Origin: Fragilaria crotonensis
Taxonomy: Eukaryota > Bacillariophyta > Fragilariophyceae > Fragilariales > Fragilariaceae
DNA: 64,000 nucleotides
Assembly (NCBI GenBank): GCA_022925895.1
Contig: JAKSYS010000040.1
Coordinates: 1 to 64,000 of the forward strand
Direction of reading: 5' to 3'
Below, piece after piece: positions 28,937 to 40,062 of the stretch. The number at the start of each line of letters is the position of its first letter. The first letter of the stretch is position 1. The notes below the pieces were generated by a model. That model made no database searches. It saw nothing but the letters and a program-made list of their open reading frames with translations, and was not told the DNA's origin. The position numbers and the translations under genes were made by a program.

Positions 28937-29254
28937 TCAGTTCCCAGGAAATGAACCGGCGATGATGATGAACGCGAAGAAATAGACAAACCATGCGTAT
29001 GGATTTCCTGGAAACAGAAATAACCCCGCAATCTTAGCCCAATCGATTTCCTTCTTCTCAGGTTCGGCTTTGGCAGCCTTTTTGGCGTGCAATGTACACG
29101 TCGTGTCCCAAGAAGCTCGATCGACGTGCTTCAGTTCCCTGTCAGAAAAGGATATTCCCTCCGCCGCACGAATCGAAAGCAATCGTTGCTGAGGTGTCAC
29201 AAAGGCGCTGGTGAATGCCACCAACGTCACGAGGATCACAAAGGTGCGAAGCAT
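28937..29254 (-). CDS. Small probable plastid membrane protein
   Basis: From the ATG at 29254 the product has 105 residues. It begins with a signal peptide (MLRTFVILVTLVAFTSAF). The cleavage region TSAF-VTPQQ matches the diatom rule that a Phe follows or ends the signal peptide before a plastid transit segment (the ASAFAP motif). A Lys/Ala/Glu-rich middle follows, then one membrane helix (YAWFVYFFAFIIIAG) and a short tail, GSFPGN. Targeting to the complex plastid is inferred from this bipartite start. Function is unknown; size and single helix recall small photosystem or thylakoid accessory proteins. Confidence 0.65.
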   Translation of the reverse strand: MLRTFVILVTLVAFTSAFVTPQQRLLSIRAAEGISFSDRELKHVDRASWDTTCTLHAKKAAKAEPEKKEIDWAKIAGLFLFPGNPYAWFVYFFAFIIIAGSFPGN

Positions 29255-29713
29255 TCTCGTAGTTAGTGCACAGAGTTTGAAGTTGTGCTTATCGGTCCAA
29301 TTTGTTCGAAGGGTAGGCTTTTGTGCGGGGATGTGACGAAGGATGAGACGTGAGGGTGCGAAATGACAGAATCTCGCACGTACAGTATGCGATACATGCT
29401 GCATGTGCTACTGCTACTGGTACCTGGTACTGTAAATTGCTAATTGGATGCTGCTGCATTCTTTTTGGTGTCCGGTGTGACGTCATTTATTTGGATATCC
29501 GAAAAAAACGGATGTCATTCCTGGAATCAGGAATCGCATAGCAAAATATCCTCCAAGATCCTCCCTGCATACATCCTCGCCTAACAGCGCACAGACAGAC
29601 AGCCATCACAGAACCGTAAACTCACATCCCGCACGCCGAAGCACACGGCACACCCCGTCAGGGGGCATTTCAGGCCTTCGGTAGGTCCACCCTGGAGTAG
29701 CGTTGATTGCACC
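29255..29713. promoter_or_regulatory. Divergent intergenic region (plastid protein / mL46)
   Basis: 459 bp between divergent starts, holding the motif GGTACCTGGTACTGTAA at 29419-29435. No gene seen. Confidence 0.4.
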
Positions 29714-30733
29714 ATGATGACGATGATGCACTCGTCGCTTTGGATTGGCACTGCTCGCGGTTCCCGCCGTTGTTACATCCCTATTTTATCTTCTTCTTCG
29801 TTCAGTTCGTACAAAGAAGAGAAGTTGGCCGCCAAGGAACTGCGACGGCAGCGATTTGAGGCCAAAATGGACCGATTGGTAAGGCTTCGAACTCGTCGGG
29901 ACGGTCGGCCTATCGATGTCAAAAAGGCCGAATTTACATCCTGGTACGATAAGCGACGCACCTATCACGAAGTTATGGATCGCAAGGCGCGTCAGCAAGA
30001 GAAGGAGTGGAAGATTGAGGTGGCGGCTGTAGTGGAACGACTTCCGCTTGTGACGCCGGATATGGAACCGTGGGAAGCGGAGTATACTGCATTGCGAAAG
30101 CATCTAGATCAGTTTACATGGGATTATCCCAGTGAATTGATGCAATCCAGAAAATCAAACGATGATGAGGATGGTGAGATCATTGTGCTCGACTTTTATT
30201 GCACTGTTATGTCTCGTGCCTGCGATGCGACTGTTTGGTGGTCACCTCGTATCTCACCAATTTCATGACATTTTCCAGATGAAGAAGAAATCATGGTAGT
30301 ACTCCCCAGAGAGACCGAGGCCGATGCGACTAACGACATCACCACAACAAATAGACGGCTCAAAACTCGAATTTTCTTTGTAGAAAACGCATCTGATGTG
30401 CCTCCAGAACAGTGGAAATTCCCCACCGTACTATTGCAAGACGGCGAACGCTTGACGGATGCTGCAATGCGCCTGGCCAAGGACAAATTGGGCGAAGAGG
30501 TTGAACTTTTGGCGCTCTCCAACTGTCCCATTGCTGTGGACTTGGATGTTGAAGAGGAGGGTGAATTCTTTGGTACCAAGACCTTCTTCATGAAATTACA
30601 GTATTTCAGGGGAGACGTCAAGCCCTCAACAGGCGATGCCAGCTATGGTTGGCTCGATCGAACTGAACTGGTGGAGAACGCAGAGGCGTGTGAAGGAATA
30701 AATGCAGGAAAGTTTTACCGTTATATGCTATAG
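29714..30733 (+). CDS. MRPL46: Mitochondrial ribosomal protein mL46 (Nudix fold)
   Basis: Two exons, 29714-30173 and 30279-30733, with a 105-nt GT-AG intron in phase 1, give 304 residues. The Ser/Arg-rich start (SSLWIGTARGSRRCYIPIL) is a mitochondrial presequence. The KEEKLAAKELRRQRFEAKMDR-like helix and the WYDKRRTYHEVMDRKARQQ region precede a degenerate Nudix fold in exon 2: WKFPTVLLQDGERLTDAAMR, then a KTFFMKLQYFRGDV strand, then YGWLDRTEL and a C-terminal KFYRYML. The Nudix box lacks the full catalytic Glu set, as in mL46, which is structural in the large mitoribosomal subunit. Confidence 0.82.
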
Positions 30734-30919
30734 CCAAACTCATTCGTTTTCACCCAATTATCACCCTGAGGGTTCAAGTTGTTGACACCTACGCTTTCCG
30801 TGGTTCGGGGCAGTGTGAACCAACGACGTAGTCGTGCCCATCGAAAACCGTACACAATATAGGAAGGAGGTGGTCATTGGCCAGGAGTGTACATGCTCTG
30901 CATAATGCACGAAATCGCT

Positions 30920-33023
30920 CTATAATTCTGGTATAGCCCCAGCCCTGAAGAAAAAATACCCAAAGATGCAAAACAAAAACACCATGCCAACGCAGGTCCA
31001 GATAACAACATTGAGAAAGGCGGTCGGGCTGTCTTCAAGTCCACTGTAGAGATTCATTCCAAATATGGATCCAATTAAGGCCCCAGCTCCAACGGCAAGC
31101 ATAAGCAAACTGATCACAGTGTTGATGTAGAGCAGACGATTTCGGACCGCGTCACTTTTCATAGTCATCAACTCCTCCGTCGTCGTAACTTGCTGTCGGA
31201 GCAGTTCCAACACATTGGTGTTAGAATTGGATTGTTGCAGGTAAGCTTCCAGAATCAATTCGGGCTCGTCGGATTCTTCGTGCAGAATCTCGTCTGGTAC
31301 CGGTTGAATGAAACGTTCTGGGTGTGTGATGAGACGGGAAAGATTCATCAACGCAAGATCTTCGTCATCGTCTAGAAGCACGTTAATGGCTCGAACGAAT
31401 CCTTGGCATCTTCCCACCATTTCCGAAATGTCGCCCTTCAAATATCGCAGTATATCATGGCCGTGTTCCGACGTGACCGATTTCGTAGAATGCAACAGTT
31501 GGTCGATTTCTCTGTAGACGTACTCTTGTAGGTCGTTCGCTTCCTCAGTCAGCATACCGCTGACAGTGTGGAGAACAGCATCGACGCTTTGCAACTCAAA
31601 GGGCAAGTCGATCCATCCTTTTCCCTTCAGATCATCCCATTCGTCGTTGTCAAAGGCATCGTCAACTGTCGTGGTCTCGCCTTCACTTTCGGATTCCCCG
31701 CTCGCGTGTTTCTTGAAGGACGATATCGTTGCGGGTCGGTGCGACGGATCGCCTTTCGCAGATTTGGTTGGCAAGAACTTTACAATGGGTGGCGAGTGCA
31801 ATGTCGACGCTCCCAAAGTATGCACATGGTCGTCGCTCTTGGCAGCCAAGTCGGCGGCTTGACTTGCAATCTCCTCCGCAATCGCAGACGCAGTTTTGAA
31901 GTATCTTCCAGCATCTGACGACGAACTATGTTGTTCATCACCGAATACAGAGGCCTCCATGCCTATTCGCCCTCCCTTGATTCGTTTCGCAAGAGTGTCC
32001 AAGATTTGATCTGCTCCATCGGGAACTAGCACAATCAACCGATCGCGCAAGACAATGGCTCGGAGTGGATCAAAGTTGAGTAACAGCACATGACGACGAA
32101 CAATGAACTCGGGTTCGTTCGACCCTGAGAACGGTGTGACAAGACGCCGCATATCTCGTGGGTGCAAGTATCCACCAAGACGCTCTCGGTAGGTGATGGG
32201 CTGCGTCCATGACGGCGGCCCGGACGTTACGTTAGCTCTCGAGGAGGAACGAACGTTCACTGGTCGTTGAAACGCTACACGTCGTCGATGCACAGGACTG
32301 CTGCATTGATCTTCGTCCGTTGGTGTCGTTTCTATTAAATCATCGTCAGTTGGTGTCGTTTCTATTAAATCTTCGTCAGCTCCAGAGTTATTTAGCAGAG
32401 CTTCACTTGGTGGTGTTGCGAAGCCCTTGTCAAGGTCTAGTGGGTCGATAAATTCCGTTTGGTCCCCCGATACGTTTGGATCCAGCGGTCCAAAGTTTGG
32501 AGACTTGGAAGGTTGTCCCATCACTGAATCGGACTTGCTTGTTCGGAAGGATGCTGCATTCATGGATTGCCGCATCACATCTTTTGACGTGATGGTTCCA
32601 GGAGTGAGGTGAGCAGGTTTGGTGGCGATTGCGGTAAGGACGTAATTGTATAGCTCGCGTAAGGTCTAAAATTGATAACGAGAACATAGATAAATCAGTC
32701 AAAATGAAGTGACGAGAGATAAAACGACGATAGGACCTAAGGAAACATGTAATTCCTCGTGCTGCGTGTCAGGGTAGCACGTGACCAAGTTTTCCGAAAC
32801 ACTATCGTCCTCTCCACACTTAACTTACCATACTTCTATACTCGCGTTGCCCAGCAAGACTAATCTCAAAAACGAGCAACTCCTCGAGGCGATTCTGCAA
32901 GATCGTCATGCGAGCCTCCCAAGCAGGGCGACGTCTCGCTCGTCGAGCGCGTCGCTCCTGCGTTAGGGCATCAGTGGGCTTGTTGGCATCGTTCAAGCCC
33001 AATTGCGATCGGAGTCTATTCAT
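30920..33023 (-). CDS. CorA/MRS2-type Mg2+ transporter, copy 1
   Basis: Two exons, 33023-32829 and 32665-30920, with a 163-nt GT-AG intron in phase 0, give 646 residues. Exon 1 is a short basic helical segment (RRARRARRRPAWEAR). Residues 65-200 are Ser/Thr/Pro-rich and probably disordered. The soluble CorA domain runs from about 215 to 565. Two membrane helices close the protein, with the GMN signature at 601-603 (IFGMNLYSG) at the end of the first. GMN is the ion-selectivity loop of the family, and the layout fits the fungal Alr/Mnr branch. Organelle or plasma membrane cannot be told. A second copy lies at 42325-44451. Confidence 0.87.
32314..32373. repeat. 30-bp coding tandem repeat in CorA copy 1
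   Basis: Two near-identical 30-bp units encode DLIETTPTD twice in the disordered N-terminal region. Copy 2 of the gene has only one diverged unit, so the duplication followed the split of the two copies. Confidence 0.8.
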
Positions 33024-33452
33024 TATGACCTTCTTGAGCACTCAAAATAACACTATGGGGAGCCTGATTGCAGACACTTCAGTTGACGCATTTAATCAGA
33101 TGAGAAGCTAGGAGAGCTCTATCTTCCGAAAGTTTAGAACGAATGCAACATGCAAGAACGAGGAGGCGAGGGGTCTACCGGTAGGTGAGGGACGCAGTAT
33201 TGTACTCAGATAAGGGCCGGAGGGGTATGACATATGTACAGAACGTGCACGAATAAGCATCTATGTACAGCTGTATATATCTTCTTCGTAGTTCAGTAGA
33301 GACGTACATACACACAATGGGCAGTTTGTGAGCATGTCGTACTCTGTCATATCTACCGGTAGATACAGTTGAGTACGCGTACGTGCAGCTTTGCGCAATT
33401 GTACTGCAGGTAAGTGCGGACCAAGCACGTTTCGGGACTCTGATTCGATGCC
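33024..33452. other. 5' flank of CorA copy 1 up to E2
   Basis: The first 100 bp resemble the flank of CorA copy 2 (shared CAGTTGACGCA and ATCAGATGA). The rest holds ACCGGTAG and GTAC motifs. No gene seen. Confidence 0.45.
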
Positions 33453-33456
33453 CTCA

Positions 33457-33619
33457 TGAATAAAGTTGGTCGAGTAAACGATACGACAATGCACAACTAT
33501 ACAAACGCGATTCTTGTACATTGTGAGTTATACGTGTTACAGTCTCACACCATCGGTAGTAGGCGTTCGTGTACCGTTTAAAAGTACTGTCGTACATTTG
33601 TACTGTATACCTTAAATCA
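33457..33619 (-). repeat. E2 3' LTR
   Basis: 163 bp beginning TGAATAAAGTTGGTCGAG and ending ACCTTAAATCA on the plus strand; same as 39900-40062. Confidence 0.93.
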
Positions 33620-33756
33620 GTCCCCTCGAACTAATGTGTGCACGTTAGCACATTAGGTCGTCGTACGAATCACAGTGATATATATTAAGTCGCCGCAACG
33701 TAACTGCAAGGCGGACAAGGGAACCCAAGTAACCTGCGAACCTCTGTGAGGGGGTA

Positions 33757-36700
33757 TCAGTTGTGATCGCTAATATCATATAAGATGAGTCCCACAAGGT
33801 GGTCGCGCTTCTGGCCACCCGGGATGATCTTTGTGCATATGTCTGCTGGGTTGTCGTGAGTTGGGACATGCCCTATCAAGCATTCTCCCATAGCCACAGC
33901 TTCGCGTACGGCATGATAGCATACTGAATTTGACTTCTTCTTGAGCACTGACTCAGGGCGTTGAGTATTATGGACAACCGACATGTTGTCGCCATATATG
34001 TATGAAGGTCCAGACAATGGGACGCCCATCATCCGGAGTTTATACCGAATGCCACGCAGCGTCTCCATACCTTGCTTCATCGCCACGAATTCGGCTCCGA
34101 AGACGCTTGTCTCAATTGTTGATTGCTTCTTTGAATACCATGTGACTGGTGCGAGATTGAGGTAAACAATAAAACCGGTTCGCGACCGTCGCGTGCGCTT
34201 ATCACCGGCGTGATCCGAGTCTACAAACATTCGTAGATCGACGTCTTTACCACGTGGTTGTGGAGCATTGGGTGGTATGGCCTCCTTCGCATCTCCGTAA
34301 AAGGCCTTCCAATCGCATTCCTTGAATACACCCATATCAATTTCGGGGTACGTTGGATCAAAGACAATGCGAGCATTATGCTTCTTTTCCAAGAAGTTGT
34401 ACAAATGGAATACGGCCTCAAGATGTCCTTCTCGGGGCATAGCGAGGTGAGAAGCCAACTCCGACACCTCAGTGATGATGTCAATCCTACCCAATTCAAC
34501 ACACCATCTGAGTACACCAACTTGCGTTTGGTAGAACGATGAGTGTTCCAGGTTCAACGTCGGCGTCGTGTCTAATTCCGGCGCGTAGTCTAGTGGGAAA
34601 GGACCACTAGCTCTCTTTGCCCATTTCCTCGTAGGAAAGTGTATCTCATGATAAGCCTTGACGTTGGCTACCGCGGATTGTATGTATTTGCTTGAACTCA
34701 TTGCCCAGGCGTGTACATTATTTGGTAGAGTTACTTGTCGTAACTTCGCACCGAGGTAGAATTCAGGGTCACGCATTGACCCTGCCTTCGTCTTAAAGAA
34801 GTGATCGATCTCCTTCAGTGACTTCATCGCGTTGTGGTGCACAACTAAGATGTCGTCGACGTACAGTAAGCAATAAGCGTAGTACTGATGACCATCCTCA
34901 TCTCGCACTTCGGGTTTGAACCAGACATCGGGATCTGCTTTACAAGATTCCCATCCGAGGTGTCTCATGCAGTCCGCAAGGTGGTTTCGAAATGATGCGC
35001 CAGCAGACTTAAGCCCATATAACGCTCGGACTATCAGTGCCTTCTTCCCAGCATCGTTTCCAAATTCAGGTCCGAGTCGGCACCATATTTTCTCACCCAC
35101 TGGTGCCGTCAGATATGCGTTTTCGATGTCGGCGGTCTTGACGTCTAAATCGTTGAGAGCAGCGATTGTTAACGCGATACGTACCGACTCCCGCGACACC
35201 ACACTGGCGTAAGTGATGGATGCTGGAGTCTCAGTCGTGTGGCCACCGGCCACCAGCCTGGCTTTCCTTTGGAAGTCTTCCATCTTTATGTCAAACACGA
35301 GATGGCAACGGATTTGTTGATAGGTCGGTGGAGGTGCCTCGTCTTCCCCGAGGACTTGAAAGGCCACCCTAACCTTCGACATCTCCTTCCTCACGGCATC
35401 TTGCCAATACGTGTTACCATTTTGTATGTCCAATCGCCTGCAATCATCCCACGTCTTGGGAATTTCAATACCGAACTTGTGCGTCCGTTTGTGATATCGG
35501 TTGTTGACTGCCGCGATTATACGATTTCGACGTTTGACAGTAAACGGTACCCACCACGCGAAGGCAGGTTCGTTGTCGATTCCTTTAGATACAGCGTAAT
35601 CGGCAACTTCCACCGGGTTGCTTTCCTTTAGATCAGCAAGCCTCTCCCACGAAGTACTGCCGTCTTTCCATTCGACGCAGAACTTCCATCCCTTTGTTGT
35701 ATGGCGTAGGCGTCTGTTCGATCCATGCTGTATATACATGTCAGCACGATTAACCGCTGTATCATCCTTTTGATGATCGACGATGCCGGATAATAGTAAG
35801 AACTGGTTCCCTTCGCTGTCGCACATGGAATAAATGTTCTGAGCGATGACGTTCGCGGCAACCTCAGCCTTTTGTCCGTCCGAGAATTCCACTTCATACA
35901 TTCGGGTATCAAGGATCGGATTTGCATGCGCCTTCCCTATTGGGTGTCCATCCGCCCCTCGTTTACGTCCCCTGACCTTCGCACTCGTCATTGAGTTGCC
36001 TATCGGTAGCGTTACCTCGGCACCAACGTATTGATCGTATGTATCGACATCGACCTCATCGTCTGCATCAGGGACCCTTTCCGACTCCCCATCATCATCG
36101 TCAGCATAGTTCGAATGAAAAGGCGTCTCAAGTTCGGGATCGTTTGCGAAATCTTCAAACTTGAAACCGTCGCCTAACAGTACGTTAACCTTTTCAGTGA
36201 ATTGGTTACGCCTCTGTTTCATCGTTTCGTCAGCGTATTCATCAGGTGTTAAAGGTCTCACTGTTGACCTGTAAACCACCTGTCCATTCTCCTTTAGAAC
36301 CTTCCTTGTCATCGCTGGGCCTATGTCAATGGCGGGTCCAAGGTCCCTTCCGAGGATCATTGCGTCATCTGGATATGTGACCGACGTGTCACGGAACATG
36401 ACCCATTCATACCACTTGAACTGAGCTAGTGGTGATATGTCGGCGGTCTCTCCACTCACAATGGTTTCTGGTACCTGACCGTGTAATCGGTAGATATCAT
36501 GCGCAGTAAGTGAACGAATGTACGCCTCTTGCTCGAGACAGTCGTCCCATAATCTCTTTGGGGCACCCGACCGCACCATTTGGCGCCCAACTCCGCGTTT
36601 AAGTTCGCGTATGGCGGACTCGGCCGCGTTCGACCAAGGTGTGTGCGGCTCAGTTTGCTTGACGTGCGCGCCAACTTCCCGGCACTTCTTCCTGAACGTT

Positions 36701-37824
36701 CCCATGGTTTGTTCTCGGGCACCATCCATTATGATATTATTCGGGACGCCTTCTCTCTGAAACATGAGTGAAAGACCTTCATGAGCTTCCGACTTCTTTG
36801 CCATGGGATATGCACGGCACCATCCTTCAGGCGTTGCAAATATCTGAGCGTATTTGTTGCCACGCCGGGATGTCGTATTCGAGATTAGTGTATCAGTGAA
36901 ACAATCGACCGGCAACCTCCGATACCTTAATTGTCGGTCGTTCGTTCGGAATCGTCTCAACAGGGTGGGGTGAAGGATTGTCCTCACGCCCCGTTGCGTC
37001 GTAGCCTTGACAGTGCGACGAGCCGTATTCCTGTCGATACCCCAATTCTTTGCGAGGGTATCAGGGTCGAAATTCCTGTCAGATGTTTTGCTGCTTAACA
37101 TTGACATGTTCACCATTAATGACCGCGAGAACGAGTCGTCGTGAAACGTTTCAGAGATCTGGTGTATCGATAATGACGCTCCGTCCACCGCTGTGCCGAT
37201 TTGTTGAGCGATGGAATGCGTCTTGGCGACTGAGCATAAGCGTCGCGATGGTGGTGCGGCGCCAATCCGGTCCCCTGTCGCCAGGACGTATTGCGTCATA
37301 GCGGATTCTTGTGTCGCGTACGTAACGTCGTGGGGATCGTACGGTGGGTCTTCGCTGGTGAGGCAGAAATGGGGCAGTGACTCATATTCTTGAACCGTTG
37401 GCTTGCGGGTGGGGAAAAAGGATGTCACGCCGTCGAGCCCTAAGGGGATAACGTAGTTATCGCCCGCATCGGCAGTCGGGATAACGATCGAATGTGTCAA
37501 GTCATGCGGTTGTTCAGTGAGAAAACGAGGGGTCTCGTTGATTATCACGTCATTCAAGCGTACTTGCATTGTCGAAAGTAGGTTATGGCTGAGTTCCGGT
37601 ATATATATTGCCTGATGAACAAGCAAGATAACCGTTTCACCGGATACCGGGTCATCATACGCGAGCGCGGCAGAGACGGTTCGAAGATCCTTGGCTACTG
37701 GGCCATCGGGATTATATCCAGACACATTAATGGGGCGATCATAATCGTGTATTAATAACGAATTATGGCCGACCGCACATTGGTCGGCATGCGAGTCTAG
37801 ATCAGTTCGAGACTCCCCAGTCAC
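33757..37824 (-). CDS. E2 pol
   Basis: About 1,355 codons, same domain order as E1: DSHADQC protease-like start, integrase (HTPWSNAAESAIRELKRG), reverse transcriptase with YVDDILVVHH, and RNase H ending HDNPADICTK. Sequence is close to E1 pol over the integrase, RT and RNase H but diverges in the first 250 residues and in the acidic linker after the integrase. Confidence 0.9.
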   Translation of the reverse strand: MTGESRTDLDSHADQCAVGHNSLLIHDYDRPINVSGYNPDGPVAKDLRTVSAALAYDDPVSGETVILLVHQAIYIPELSHNLLSTMQVRLNDVIINETPRFLTEQPHDLTHSIVIPTADAGDNYVIPLGLDGVTSFFPTRKPTVQEYESLPHFCLTSEDPPYDPHDVTYATQESAMTQYVLATGDRIGAAPPSRRLCSVAKTHSIAQQIGTAVDGASLSIHQISETFHDDSFSRSLMVNMSMLSSKTSDRNFDPDTLAKNWGIDRNTARRTVKATTQRGVRTILHPTLLRRFRTNDRQLRYRRLPVDCFTDTLISNTTSRRGNKYAQIFATPEGWCRAYPMAKKSEAHEGLSLMFQREGVPNNIIMDGAREQTMGTFRKKCREVGAHVKQTEPHTPWSNAAESAIRELKRGVGRQMVRSGAPKRLWDDCLEQEAYIRSLTAHDIYRLHGQVPETIVSGETADISPLAQFKWYEWVMFRDTSVTYPDDAMILGRDLGPAIDIGPAMTRKVLKENGQVVYRSTVRPLTPDEYADETMKQRRNQFTEKVNVLLGDGFKFEDFANDPELETPFHSNYADDDDGESERVPDADDEVDVDTYDQYVGAEVTLPIGNSMTSAKVRGRKRGADGHPIGKAHANPILDTRMYEVEFSDGQKAEVAANVIAQNIYSMCDSEGNQFLLLSGIVDHQKDDTAVNRADMYIQHGSNRRLRHTTKGWKFCVEWKDGSTSWERLADLKESNPVEVADYAVSKGIDNEPAFAWWVPFTVKRRNRIIAAVNNRYHKRTHKFGIEIPKTWDDCRRLDIQNGNTYWQDAVRKEMSKVRVAFQVLGEDEAPPPTYQQIRCHLVFDIKMEDFQRKARLVAGGHTTETPASITYASVVSRESVRIALTIAALNDLDVKTADIENAYLTAPVGEKIWCRLGPEFGNDAGKKALIVRALYGLKSAGASFRNHLADCMRHLGWESCKADPDVWFKPEVRDEDGHQYYAYCLLYVDDILVVHHNAMKSLKEIDHFFKTKAGSMRDPEFYLGAKLRQVTLPNNVHAWAMSSSKYIQSAVANVKAYHEIHFPTRKWAKRASGPFPLDYAPELDTTPTLNLEHSSFYQTQVGVLRWCVELGRIDIITEVSELASHLAMPREGHLEAVFHLYNFLEKKHNARIVFDPTYPEIDMGVFKECDWKAFYGDAKEAIPPNAPQPRGKDVDLRMFVDSDHAGDKRTRRSRTGFIVYLNLAPVTWYSKKQSTIETSVFGAEFVAMKQGMETLRGIRYKLRMMGVPLSGPSYIYGDNMSVVHNTQRPESVLKKKSNSVCYHAVREAVAMGECLIGHVPTHDNPADICTKIIPGGQKRDHLVGLILYDISDHN

Positions 37825-37875
37825 GGATACATCGAACGAACCAAGTATGCGAACCGGAGCGAGCGACCTACATCG

Positions 37876-39504
37876 TCACTTCTTCTCGCGGTCCGAGGCT
37901 GCAGCTTTCTTCTGACGTGAAAGCGCTGGGTTTGCTCGGTTAGATCCTGACTTTCCCTTTTCCTCATCAACAGATCCGGAATGAGTAGAGCTGGTGGTGT
38001 CGTCTTCGTCGTCGACGTTGGCTTTGCTCATTCGCTTCGCGAGCTGGGATACTTGACGATTGACGGCACGGAGGTTGCGAATCACCTCCTTACCGTCCTT
38101 GGCTTTCGACTTAAGTCCCTTTACCTTGCTGTCCTTGGCACCGGGTTGATGTCCCCTCTTGACACGCTTGGCGGCGAGTTCCTTCTTCTGGGCAGCCGAC
38201 AATTCCTTGTATTCCTCCTTGGTATAGTAACGGTCTTCGATCGTAGACTCGTGTTTACGTTTACCACCGACCTTTACCTCGGAGATATTGACGGTCGAGT
38301 TCACCTTGGATTTGGTCGTCTGTCGGATGTAATCCTGGTAGAGCGTGACGCAGCCATCGAAATTGCTGCGCAATTGCTCGTCCGACATGATCCGAGTTTT
38401 AACGGCATCAAACTTGTCAGTCTTTATGCCATCCAGTAGGTATCTGACCTTCGAGCGTGGGTCAATACCAGTGTATCCGTGTTCAACAAGCCCCTCCATG
38501 ATGGAGTGCTGCTGTTTGTGAACATTCACATATTTCTCGAAGTCCCAACGGCGCTGCTCACCGTTGTAGACCGTGTTTTTCAACTTGTCTTCCGCTAACG
38601 TTGCCATATTGTCGACATTGTTGGGGCCAAGGAAATGTTGGTACAGTCCCTGAAAAGCCATGCGACCGTCGCGAGTACGTTGGGCAGGCTTGACGTATGT
38701 CCAACACGAATGCTCGCGCGTTATCTTGGAGATTATGTCCCACACTTTCTCCCTGTTGACCAGGTAAATGGGGTCCGGGGTTCGAACATTATCCCCATCC
38801 ACAGAGAAGTGAGGCGCACGTGCGATCATTTCGTCCTGGATGGTGGGATAGTTGATCGAAGGATCATTAGCCGCATCAGGAACCTCAACGGTCTTCCTTA
38901 CCACATACGCTAGCGGAATCTTCCTCTCGCCGAGGTACGAGCGGAGATACTCCTCGATGGTCTCCATCGTCTTCGGCCAATCCTTGGCGTTGATGGTGGG
39001 AAGGCTAGTGTCTGTCGGAGCCTTATATGTCGACTCAAGCTCGCGTAGGTCTCGGACCATACGAATCGAGTTGAGCGTAATCTGGGGAGCCAGGACAACG
39101 CGACTTACACGGGCTTGATGACGCAAGTAGAAAGCCATAAGCTTCAAATGCCCTTCCGCCCGCTGGGTTACGTTGACTCCAGGGTTTGCAACCGGTGGGG
39201 CTCCTGGTTCCGCTGCGGGGATCATACCACCTGGTCGACGGATTACCTTACAGAGACTCTCAATCTCTTCGTCACTTAGGAGGAGCACCTCCTCAAGGGT
39301 ATCAATACCCTGTTCTTCCACTATGGCCTGTGCGGCCTGTTCGGAGAATCCGATTCGGGTCATTGTTGCACGCATGACGGCGTTCTGCATAGCGACGGTT
39401 TCGGGAGCAAGAAGCGGGAAAACGAAGTAACGGCGAAAGAAAAGAGTGGGAAGTGCCAATCCGCGAATCTCAGTCGTGCGTTGAGTATCAATATCCGTTG
39501 ACAC
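37876..39504 (-). CDS. E2 gag
   Basis: About 540 codons at most; by analogy with E1 the start is probably an internal Met (MQNAVMRATM region). The body matches E1 gag (EQQRRWDFEKYVNVHKQQ-like core, Lys-rich C-terminus). It shares the reading phase with pol across a short gap, as in E1. Confidence 0.85.
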   Translation of the reverse strand: MSTDIDTQRTTEIRGLALPTLFFRRYFVFPLLAPETVAMQNAVMRATMTRIGFSEQAAQAIVEEQGIDTLEEVLLLSDEEIESLCKVIRRPGGMIPAAEPGAPPVANPGVNVTQRAEGHLKLMAFYLRHQARVSRVVLAPQITLNSIRMVRDLRELESTYKAPTDTSLPTINAKDWPKTMETIEEYLRSYLGERKIPLAYVVRKTVEVPDAANDPSINYPTIQDEMIARAPHFSVDGDNVRTPDPIYLVNREKVWDIISKITREHSCWTYVKPAQRTRDGRMAFQGLYQHFLGPNNVDNMATLAEDKLKNTVYNGEQRRWDFEKYVNVHKQQHSIMEGLVEHGYTGIDPRSKVRYLLDGIKTDKFDAVKTRIMSDEQLRSNFDGCVTLYQDYIRQTTKSKVNSTVNISEVKVGGKRKHESTIEDRYYTKEEYKELSAAQKKELAAKRVKRGHQPGAKDSKVKGLKSKAKDGKEVIRNLRAVNRQVSQLAKRMSKANVDDEDDTTSSTHSGSVDEEKGKSGSNRANPALSRQKKAAASDREKK

Positions 39505-39899
39505 CCAAAGGCGAAAAACCTCCCAACGTATTTATATAATAATGGTGGCGGGATGTTTATTACATTGAACCAAACGATTCGTGCGACAGATTCGCGTGCG
39601 CATCCGTTTGTGGAACGCTTATGGCGGATGCTCCGTCAGAGATCGATGCATCGTTGACGATGATGCGCTGTATCCTTGGGTTGTTACACACCAAAGGTCG
39701 ACCGAACAGGCCACGAGGCTCTAGCACCCCGTTATGGACACCATCGGTAGCAGTTCGAAGCGTGCCTAGGCTTGCAGCCGTTTCATGTGCTGTGAGTAAG
39801 TGTTTCGTGGACGTGATGGCCTCGTCACACATGCCATCGAACAAATATCACACACCCACACATCCACTGTCTTTGTACGAGACAATGGGTCTGATAAAC

Positions 39900-40062
39900 T
39901 GAATAAAGTTGGTCGAGTAAACGATACGACAATGCACAACTATACAAACGCGATTCTTGTACATTGTGAGTTATACGTGTTACAGTCTCACACCATCGGT
40001 AGTAGGCGTTCGTGTACCGTTTAAAAGTACTGTCGTACATTTGTACTGTATACCTTAAATCA
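39900..40062 (-). repeat. E2 5' LTR
   Basis: Second copy of the 163-bp LTR. Confidence 0.93.

Larger units (their letters stand above)
33457..40062 (-). mobile_element. E2: Ty1/copia LTR retrotransposon, CoDi type, looks whole
   Basis: Two 163-bp LTRs with TG...CA ends bound the element; CTCA stands directly outside each end (33453-33456 and 40063-40066). The LTRs look identical by eye, so insertion was recent. Gag and pol are long and open and clearly related to E1. The primer-site candidate next to the 5' LTR (39884-39899) equals that of E1, and the purine tract beside the 3' LTR is also shared. The LTRs have no evident similarity to E1. The element sits between the two CorA gene copies. 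Confidence 0.93.
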
